From RBG-16-66-20 sp049651845 (GTDB lineage: Bacteria; Pseudomonadota; Gammaproteobacteria; Burkholderiales; SG8-39), in assembly GCA_049651845.1 (NCBI GenBank), contig JBASCW010000077.1, positions 1-7,923 of the forward strand: a stretch of 7,923 nt of DNA, given 5' to 3'. The notes beneath the pieces were generated by a model. That model ran no database searches and was not told where the DNA came from. It worked only from the letters and a program-made list of their open reading frames with translations. Below, piece by piece: positions 1 to 5,059 of the stretch. Each line of letters opens with the position of its first letter. The stretch's first letter is position 1. The translations under genes were made by a program, and so were the position numbers.

Positions 1-167
1 GCCTGCTGCTGCGCGGGCTTGGCTGGGGCGGCCGCGGGCGGCGCGTTCGTAACGTTGCGCTGCGCGCCGGCAGAGCGCGCGCCGCCGAGGCGCTTGGCGT
101 CGGCGTCGGTGGCGACGAAGGCCGCGCACAGCAGCGCGGCAGCGAATCCGAATGCGAGCTTTCTCAT
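1..167 (-). CDS. Tim44-like domain protein, N-terminal fragment (runs off the left edge)
   Basis: Only the first 55 codons are present; the gene continues beyond base 1. The ATG lies at 167-165, with a purine-rich AGAGGGA about 5 bases upstream that could serve as ribosome binding site. The peptide begins MRKLAFGFAAALLCAAFVA, a basic n-region followed by a hydrophobic stretch, and ends in a likely signal peptidase site at ADA (residues 22-24). It continues KRLGGARSAGAQR and then an Ala/Pro/Gln-rich segment. A signal peptide followed by KRLGGxxSxGxQR is what I recall from betaproteobacterial Tim44-like proteins. These carry a small C-terminal Tim44 domain and sit directly after ubiE, ahead of ubiJ and ubiB. 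The C-terminal domain itself is outside the window, so the family call rests on the N-terminus and the position. It is probably exported or membrane-anchored; its function is not established. Confidence 0.72.
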   Translation of the reverse strand, partial: MRKLAFGFAAALLCAAFVATDADAKRLGGARSAGAQRNVTNAPPAAAPAKPAQQQ

Positions 168-207
168 GTGGTCCCTCTGATCCCTGTCAGGCAGCGATCG
201 CAACATC

Positions 208-933
208 CTACCCGAGTTTGTATCCGCGGTGTACCGCGACCGCTCCCGCCGCAAGGTTGAAGTATTCGACCTGCTCCAGGCCTGCGCGTTCCAGCATCGC
301 GGCGAGCGCCGGCTGGTCCGGGTGCATGCGGATCGACTCGGCGAGGTAGCGGTAGGCGGCGGCGTCACCCGCCACGCGCGCGCCCAGCCAGGGCAGCACG
401 TGAAAGGAATACACATCGTAGGGTCTTTGCAGCGGCTTCCAGACCTGCGAGAACTCCAGCACCAGCAGCCGCCCGCCCGGCTTGAGCACGCGCGCCATTT
501 CGGCGAGCGCCGCCTCCTTGCGCGTCATGTTGCGCAGGCCGAAGCCCACGCTCACGCAGTCGAAGCTCGCGGCGCGGAACGGCAGCCGCTCGGCGTCGCA
601 CTGCACCGCGGGCGCGAGGCGCCCGGCGTCGGTCATGCGGTCGCGGCCGCGCGCCAGCATCGCGCCGTTGATGTCGGTCATGCAGACCTCGGCGCCGCGC
701 GCGGCGAAGGCGCGCGCCAGGTCGCCGCTGCCCGAGGCGACGTCGAGCACGCGCTCGCCCGCGCGCACGCGCGCGAGCTGCACCGTGAACGCCTTCCAGA
801 GGCGGTGCAGGCCGAGCGACATCAGGTCGTTCATGAGGTCGTAGCGCCGCGCGACGCTGTCGAAGACCTCGCCGACGCGACGCGCCTTCTGTTCTTCCGA
901 GACGCGCTGGAAGCCGAAGTGCGTTTCAGTCAC
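208..933 (-). CDS. ubiE: UbiE, demethylubiquinone/demethylmenaquinone C-methyltransferase
   Basis: This 241-residue class I SAM-dependent methyltransferase adds the C-methyl group to the quinone ring (2-octaprenyl-6-methoxy-1,4-benzoquinol, and demethylmenaquinol where present) at the inner face of the cytoplasmic membrane. The family hallmarks are all visible. The N-terminal VFDSVARRYDLMNDLMSLG is at 23-41 and SAM motif I, VLDVASGSGDLA, at 62-73. An acidic residue D87 lies in TDIN. The UbiE signature VGFGLRNM is at 129-136 and RVLKPGGRLLVLEFS at 148-162. LAESIRMHPDQ is at 197-207, and the protein ends GYKLG. The length is close to E. coli UbiE (251). The start is GTG at 933-931; it gives the expected MTETHFGFQRV N-terminus and no ATG occurs before residue 34. 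It overlaps the stop of the upstream DUF971 gene by 8 bp, which suggests translational coupling. The Tim44-like gene follows after 40 bp. Confidence 0.96.
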   Translation of the reverse strand: MTETHFGFQRVSEEQKARRVGEVFDSVARRYDLMNDLMSLGLHRLWKAFTVQLARVRAGERVLDVASGSGDLARAFAARGAEVCMTDINGAMLARGRDRMTDAGRLAPAVQCDAERLPFRAASFDCVSVGFGLRNMTRKEAALAEMARVLKPGGRLLVLEFSQVWKPLQRPYDVYSFHVLPWLGARVAGDAAAYRYLAESIRMHPDQPALAAMLERAGLEQVEYFNLAAGAVAVHRGYKLG

Positions 934-1294
934 GGCTGGCGCCCGCCTCGCCCAGCCGCTCTAGGTACTCGGCCCAGAGGCGCTCCTGGTTCTCGCCCAG
1001 GTGGCGCAGGTATTCCCAGGAGTAGATCCCGGTCGCATGGCCGTCGGAGAACGCCGGCTGCACGGCGTAGCTGCCGACCGGTTCCAGGGAGCGTATTTCC
1101 ACTTTGGATTTCCCTACCTGCAGGACTTCCTGGCCCGGGCCGTGGCCCTGCACCTCGGCCGAGGGCGAGTGCACGCGCAGGAATTCGTAGGGCAGACGAA
1201 AACTGCGGCCGTCCTCGAACGCGATCTCCAGCACGTGCGACTTCTGGTGCAACGCGATGCTGGATGGCACCGCCGTGGCCGCGGTCGCCGCCAT
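926..1294 (-). CDS. DUF971 protein (gamma-butyrobetaine hydroxylase-like N-terminal domain, stand-alone)
   Basis: This is a 122-residue single-domain protein. It contains the typical core: ALHQKSHVLEIAFEDG (14-29), RLPYEFLRVHSPSAEVQGHG (33-52), IRSLEPVGSYAVQPAFSDGH (67-86) and GIYSWEYLRHLG (89-100), with a helical acidic C-terminus. The family corresponds to the small N-terminal domain of gamma-butyrobetaine hydroxylase and TauD-like enzymes, here without the oxygenase domain. In zinc-binding relatives the strand after LR carries a Cys cluster; here the matching segment is SPSAEV (43-48) and the protein has no Cys, although SDGH (83-86) is kept. The ATG at 1294-1292 shares one base with the upstream TGA (TGATG), so translation is probably coupled. 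The reading frame stays open upstream to about 2947, but that part is an out-of-frame shadow of the next gene. The molecular function is unknown. Its position just before ubiE suggests co-expression only. Confidence 0.9.
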   Translation of the reverse strand: MAATAATAVPSSIALHQKSHVLEIAFEDGRSFRLPYEFLRVHSPSAEVQGHGPGQEVLQVGKSKVEIRSLEPVGSYAVQPAFSDGHATGIYSWEYLRHLGENQERLWAEYLERLGEAGASRD

Positions 1295-2901
1295 CAGCTC
1301 AGCATTTCGTAGGCGCAGCGCTCGTGGTCGCTGCCGCGCTCCAGGATTTCCGTGAGGCGCACCTTGACGTCGCCCTCGACATACACCTCGACCACGCGCT
1401 TGGGCTTGAACCAGCCCGAGGGCAGCACCAGCGAGGGGGGTGCGTTGAGCGCCTGCACCGCGGTGAGCGACAACGCCTGCACGTACTTCGCGCCGATCAC
1501 GTTGAGGCCCGTCGGGCGCACCGCGGTGGCTGCGGGCAGCCCGGGCAGCAGCCGCACCCCGGCGTACAGGTCGCCCGCGTCGTTCTGCATGAGCCAGCGG
1601 ATCTGCCCGAGCATGAAGTTCCTGGAGTCGGCCGGGCGCACGCCGATCAGCTGGCCGTGCGTGTAGCGCTTGCCGGGGTTGCCGGCGCGCCGCACGATCT
1701 TCAGGCCCTGCGCGCTCTCGTCCTCGATCTGCCAGTGCTCGAGCAGGTAGCCGTGCACCACGCTGTAGTCGTCCTCGTCGCGCGTGCTGACGCGGCCGAA
1801 GGCGACGATCTGGTCGCGCTGCGCGGCGGTGAGCTCCTTCGCCTCGCCGGGCTGCTTGAACACGTGGCCGGAAATGTAATAGTGGATCGCGCCGATGTCG
1901 TTGCAGGCCTGCGCTGCGTCCACGCTGCGCTTGCGCTCGGCGCCGCGCGGCTGGCGCGCCTGGCACCATTGGCGGTAGAGGAACACGAGCAGCTGCTCGC
2001 AGGAGGGCTGCACGCAATCCTCCCCGAGCGCGAGCTTCGCCGGCGACTCGCCCTTCCTGAGCAGGCCGATGCGGTTGCGCAGGCTCTTGGCGAGGCGCTT
2101 GACGTCGAGGTAGCGCGGCTCGGCGGCCTGCCTGCCCTCGCGGTCCGGGCAGGCGTCGCCCGCGAGGTCGATCACCAGCGGCGGCAGGTCCTCCTCGGGC
2201 GCCTCGGCCAGGATCTCGACCTTCTCGGCCCAGCGCTCGAGCAGGAAGGCGGCAAAGGTGAGCTGGCGCTGGCTGAGCTCGTTCGGGCTGGCCATGCCGA
2301 GCAGCAGCGCGCGCATGTAGGCGATGCGCGGCGAGGTGTCGTTGACGTCGCGGTTCAGGTAGTCCTTGACCGCCTCCTCGGCGACGCCGAGCTCCTCGGC
2401 GAACGCGTAGGCCGCGTGCAGCGCGCGCCACTCGCGCGGCGGCACCTGCCGGTAGGCGCGGTGATGGTGGAACATCTTCAGCCCGGTGTAGGCGAGCGCG
2501 CGCTGGCAGATCATGCCGGCCTGCTCGCGCATGCCCGGCTCGCCGTCGAGGATCGCCTTCAGGCAGCGCAGGTACCCGAGGTGCATCTCCTGCCAGAGCG
2601 CGAGCGTGTCGTCGAACACGGTGCTCTCCAGCTCCGCCATCGGCAGCGCGCGGTTGGTGAAGCGCCGCGCCTGCTCGATCTCGACGAACTGCACCGCCTC
2701 GCGCACCGCCTCGAGCGCCTCCAGCCGCGCCATGCCCTGGGTCGCAAGGCCGCTGAACTCCTGCAGCTGCGCGAGCAGCTGCTGCTGGGCCGCGCCCACG
2801 TTCGCGAGCGGCACGTTTTCCAGCCAGGCTTTGGCGCTCGCCGCGTCCGTGAACTCGGGCGCCGCATCCGGCGAGAGCGCGGGCAGATCGAGCTTGCTCA
2901 T
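1294..2901 (-). CDS. Conserved 535-residue protein with a PilZ-like C-terminal region (candidate cyclic-di-GMP-binding protein)
   Basis: This is a cytoplasmic-looking protein with no signal peptide or membrane segment. Residues 1-60 begin MSKLDLPALSPDAAPEF and are rich in Ala and Gln. Residues 55-300 look largely alpha-helical and include RRFTNRALPM (79-88) and HHHRAYRQVPPREW (145-158). Residues 319-460 contain two spaced motifs that match the PilZ consensus. RGAER (319-323) fits RxxxR and is followed by IGAIHYYISG (336-345). DESAQG (394-399) fits [D/N]xSxxG and is followed by strand-like segments including GQIRWLMQNDAGDLYAGVRLLPG (432-454). About 70 residues lie between the motifs, more than in a minimal PilZ domain. 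I recall some relatives being labelled cyclic-di-GMP-binding protein, but cannot confirm that here. The ATG at 2901 overlaps the upstream TGA by 4 bp (ATGA). No Shine-Dalgarno is visible, which fits coupling. The frame is open to 3015, but that 38-residue extension would overlap the upstream gene by over 100 bp. Existence of the gene is secure; its function is not. Confidence 0.88.
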   Translation of the reverse strand: MSKLDLPALSPDAAPEFTDAASAKAWLENVPLANVGAAQQQLLAQLQEFSGLATQGMARLEALEAVREAVQFVEIEQARRFTNRALPMAELESTVFDDTLALWQEMHLGYLRCLKAILDGEPGMREQAGMICQRALAYTGLKMFHHHRAYRQVPPREWRALHAAYAFAEELGVAEEAVKDYLNRDVNDTSPRIAYMRALLLGMASPNELSQRQLTFAAFLLERWAEKVEILAEAPEEDLPPLVIDLAGDACPDREGRQAAEPRYLDVKRLAKSLRNRIGLLRKGESPAKLALGEDCVQPSCEQLLVFLYRQWCQARQPRGAERKRSVDAAQACNDIGAIHYYISGHVFKQPGEAKELTAAQRDQIVAFGRVSTRDEDDYSVVHGYLLEHWQIEDESAQGLKIVRRAGNPGKRYTHGQLIGVRPADSRNFMLGQIRWLMQNDAGDLYAGVRLLPGLPAATAVRPTGLNVIGAKYVQALSLTAVQALNAPPSLVLPSGWFKPKRVVEVYVEGDVKVRLTEILERGSDHERCAYEMLS

Positions 2902-3707
2902 GAGGGGGGCATTGTAGGGGATTTGGGCGGCTCCCCGCCCGCGGCATTTTCCACCTCGAACACGTCGCGGTAGCTGAGGTAGGAGCTCGCGAACCATACC
3001 GGCAGCAGGGTCCAAAGCACTGCGAACGCGGCCGAGTTGGCCTGCAGCGCGCGCGAACCGCCGAACAGCATCGCGCCGGCGAGCGCGAGCAGCAGCACGA
3101 AGCTGAACAGCAGCGTCATGCCCACGCCGTAGGCGAGGAAGGCGCGCCAGTTCATGAGCCCAGCGGCGGCGCTGAAGAACACCGCCTTCGCCACGCCGAG
3201 ACCCTCCCAGGCCACCAGCAGCGGCGCGTACCAGAGCGCGGCGAGCAGCAGCGTCTGCAGCCCGGCCACCAGCAGCATCGCGTTCTGCGTGTCCGCATTC
3301 TGCAGGTCCCCGATCTCCAGGCGCGCCATGCCGAGCATGGCTTGCGCGAAGCGCCCCTCGTCGGCGGGCACCGAGGCGGCGAGCACCAGCGCCATGCCGG
3401 CGAGGTAAACCACGCCCAGGCGCAGCTGCGCGGCGACGTTGCGGCGAAAGCCCTCCAGCAGCAAGTCCGCGGGCGGGCGGGCGCCGCGCGTCGCGGCGCG
3501 CGCGATCGCGTGCGGCCCGACCATCAGCGCCGGGATCAGCACCCAGACCAGCGCGAACCCGACCGCGGGCAACGACAGGGCGATCGCCAGGGCGAACAGG
3601 AATGCGAGGTTGAGGAAGAGCTGCCGCACCGGCGCGACGCGGAACACCGCGAACGCCTCGGCGATCCAGCGCAGCCCCGCAACCGCGCCCAGGCGCCGCG
3701 CGCGCAT
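2898..3707 (-). CDS. BPSS1780-type integral membrane protein
   Basis: This 269-residue inner-membrane protein has about six hydrophobic segments: roughly 28-47, 48-64, 96-113, 143-167, 189-215 and 226-244. The N-terminus (GLRWIAEAFAVFRVAP, 11-26) is amphipathic, and the end of the last helix reads SSYLSYRDVFE (241-251). The pattern WxxEAFxLFRxxP, six helices and a terminal SYRDxFE is what I recall for the betaproteobacterial BPSS1780 family; it has no assigned function. The ATG at 3707-3705 starts 7 bp after the thrB stop and gives a sensible N-terminus just before the conserved region. The frame runs open back to 4058, but that part is antisense-like arginine-rich shadow inside thrB. No strong ribosome binding site is seen. 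The tail PPKSPTMPPS is disordered and its last codons overlap the next gene by 4 bp. Confidence 0.85.
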   Translation of the reverse strand: MRARRLGAVAGLRWIAEAFAVFRVAPVRQLFLNLAFLFALAIALSLPAVGFALVWVLIPALMVGPHAIARAATRGARPPADLLLEGFRRNVAAQLRLGVVYLAGMALVLAASVPADEGRFAQAMLGMARLEIGDLQNADTQNAMLLVAGLQTLLLAALWYAPLLVAWEGLGVAKAVFFSAAAGLMNWRAFLAYGVGMTLLFSFVLLLALAGAMLFGGSRALQANSAAFAVLWTLLPVWFASSYLSYRDVFEVENAAGGEPPKSPTMPPS

Positions 3708-3714
3708 GCGGCGC

Positions 3715-4668
3715 CTAGGCGAGACGCGCCTGCGCCTCCGGCGCCGCGCGCAATTCGAGAATTTCGCGGAAATGCTCCGGGTCGTGCACCTTGACGAGCT
3801 GCCCGGGTCGCGGCAGGTGCATGTCGTGCAGGCGCGACAGCCAGAAGCGCAGCGCCGCCGCGCGCAGCAGCACCGGCCAGGCCGCGCGTTCGGCCGGCTC
3901 GAGCGGGCGCACCGCGCCGTAGGCCGAGAGCAGCGCCTGCGCGCGCGCGGCGTCCAGGCGCCGGTCGCGCTGCGCGTCGGCGAGGCACCAGTCGTTGGCG
4001 CAGACCGCGAGGTCGTAGGCGAAGCAGTCGACGCCCGCGAAGTAGAAATCGAACACACCGCTCACGCGGCCGTCGCGGAAGAACGCGTTGTCGCGGAACA
4101 GGTCCGCGTGCACCGCGCCGCGCGGCAGGTCGGCGAAGCGGTGCTGCGCCTGGAAGGCGAGCTCCGCGTCGAGCAGCGCCGCGCGCCGGGCGTCGAGGAA
4201 GGGCCGCACCTGCGCCGCGGCGCGGCGCCACCAGCGCGGGCCGCGCGGATTCTCCAGGTAGCCGCCGTAGGAGCGCGCCGCGAGGTGCATGCGCGCGAGC
4301 AGCCCGCCGAGCTCGGCGCAGTCGGCCGCGCTCGGCCGCTCGAGCGTTTCACCCTCCAGGCGCGTCACCAGCGCCGCGGGCTTGCCGTTCAGGCTCGACA
4401 GGTAGCGGTCCTGCAGGTCGGCGATCGGCGCCGGGCAGGGGATGCCATGGCGCGCGAGATGCACCATGAGCTCGAGGTAGAACGGCAGCTCGGCCGCGGG
4501 CAGGCGCTCGAACAGCGTGAGCACGTAGCGGCCCTGCACGGTGGTGACGAAGTAGTTGGTGTTCTCGATGCCGGCGGCGATCGGCTCGAGCCGGGTCGGC
4601 GCGCCGACCGAGTAGTTCTTCAGCCAGGCGGCGAGCTGGCTCTCGGAAACGGGGGTGAAAACCGACAA
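3715..4668 (-). CDS. thrB: Homoserine kinase, aminoglycoside-phosphotransferase-fold type
   Basis: The enzyme phosphorylates L-homoserine with ATP, giving O-phosphohomoserine for threonine synthase in the cytoplasm. At 317 residues it belongs to the APH/choline-kinase-like ThrB family of Pseudomonas and betaproteobacteria, not the GHMP-type ThrB of E. coli. Visible motifs are NYSVG (18-22), the nucleotide-loop-like AAGIENTNYFV (31-41) and the catalytic loop HADLFRDN (H187, D189, N194). VFDFYFAGVDCFAYDLAV (205-222) holds the metal-binding Asp D207 and the structural D219. RFWLSRLHD (274-282) lies near the C-terminus. All key kinase residues are intact. The start is TTG at 4668-4666: it gives MSVFTPVSESQLAAWLKNYS, the normal family N-terminus, and no ATG or GTG lies close by. 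It follows the DUF2782 gene after 29 bp, and its stop is 7 bp before the membrane-protein gene. The weak start codon and lack of a clear Shine-Dalgarno suggest modest expression. Confidence 0.95.
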   Translation of the reverse strand: MSVFTPVSESQLAAWLKNYSVGAPTRLEPIAAGIENTNYFVTTVQGRYVLTLFERLPAAELPFYLELMVHLARHGIPCPAPIADLQDRYLSSLNGKPAALVTRLEGETLERPSAADCAELGGLLARMHLAARSYGGYLENPRGPRWWRRAAAQVRPFLDARRAALLDAELAFQAQHRFADLPRGAVHADLFRDNAFFRDGRVSGVFDFYFAGVDCFAYDLAVCANDWCLADAQRDRRLDAARAQALLSAYGAVRPLEPAERAAWPVLLRAAALRFWLSRLHDMHLPRPGQLVKVHDPEHFREILELRAAPEAQARLA

Positions 4669-4697
4669 GCGAAGCGCGCGTCAGCGGACCGACGGCT

Positions 4698-5012
4698 TCA
4701 GTCGAACGTGGTGATGGTCCACATCGGCACGCGCACGCCGGGATCGAGCGTGTCGCGGCGCACCCACTCGTTCGGGCCGAGCTCGATCAGGTAGTACGTC
4801 GGTCCGTTGGGCGGCGTGACCTTGAGTCCGCCCGGCACCTGCTCGACCTTGCTGTCGTTGTCCGGCGGCACGATGCGCACGCGCGGCTCGTCGGCGCCGT
4901 CCCGGATGGTGGGCGGCGGCGCCTCGGGCAGCGGCTCGAGCCTGGGCGGACGATCCTGCGCCCACGCGGTCGTCATGGCGGCGAGCAGCAGCGGAAAAAG
5001 AACGCGTCGCAT
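4698..5012 (-). CDS. DUF2782 small exported protein
   Basis: The 104-residue product has a short signal peptide (residues 1-18, MRRVLFPLLLAAMTTAWA) with a likely cleavage after AWA. A Pro/Glu-rich linker follows (PPRLEPLPEAPPP, 22-34). The conserved core comes next: EPRVRIVPPDNDSKVEQ (42-58), GGLKVTPPNGPTYYLIE (61-77), and W83VRRD with RVPMWTITTFD at the end (94-104). This matches DUF2782, a periplasmic family of unknown function. It is the first gene of the minus-strand series and lies between polA and thrB, an order I also recall from Pseudomonas. The ATG is at 5012-5010. The GAGGAG beside it reads on the opposite strand, so it is not this gene's ribosome binding site; a weak AGTAGAG about 11 bases upstream is the only candidate. 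Nothing seen links the protein biochemically to threonine or DNA metabolism. Confidence 0.88.
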   Translation of the reverse strand: MRRVLFPLLLAAMTTAWAQDRPPRLEPLPEAPPPTIRDGADEPRVRIVPPDNDSKVEQVPGGLKVTPPNGPTYYLIELGPNEWVRRDTLDPGVRVPMWTITTFD

Positions 5013-5059
5013 GAGGAGATTCTACTCTACTAGAATAGTGCGAAGCATTGCGCCCCTCG
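5013..5059. promoter_or_regulatory. Divergent intergenic region between the DUF2782-thrB operon and polA
   Basis: Only 47 bases separate the two divergent start codons, so signals for both transcription units must sit here or extend into the coding regions. The block is AT-richer than its surroundings. It contains TAGAAT (5031-5036) on the plus strand, one mismatch from the TATAAT -10 consensus and about 23 bases ahead of the polA ATG. TATTCT (5037-5032) on the minus strand is a similar candidate for the operon. No good -35 hexamer lies at the right distance for either, so promoter placement is inferred, not demonstrated. Confidence 0.45.
5019..5036. repeat. Inverted repeat ATTCTA-N6-TAGAAT
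   Basis: The two 6-base arms (5019-5024 and 5031-5036) are perfect reverse complements separated by CTCTAC. The element lies in the middle of the divergent gap and overlaps both candidate -10 hexamers. It could be an operator for a dimeric regulator, or simply the consequence of two opposed -10-like sequences. With arms this short in a selected AT-rich region, chance is possible. Confidence 0.4.

Noticed and set aside
926..2947. Reading the DUF971 protein as the end of one 673-residue protein.
   Set aside because: The upstream 550 or so residues are Arg/Ala-rich low-complexity sequence, out of frame with the real 535-residue gene. The DUF971 fold is complete from the ATG at 1294.
229..2973. 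A 914-codon open frame on the plus strand, opposite ubiE, the DUF971 gene and the 535-residue gene.
   Set aside because: The translation is rich in Arg, Ala, His and Leu with no recognisable domain, and it spans several genes with clear family motifs on the other strand. Long antisense frames are expected where third codon positions are almost all G or C.
3439..4794. A 451-codon plus-strand frame opposite thrB.
   Set aside because: It is Arg/Ala/Val-rich antisense shadow; thrB and its neighbours explain the region fully.
5048..5059. TTG at 5048 as the polA start.
   Set aside because: It would add only MRPS before the ATG at 5060. Family proteins begin with the short sequence leading into KTLLLVDGSSYLYRAF, which the ATG gives directly.
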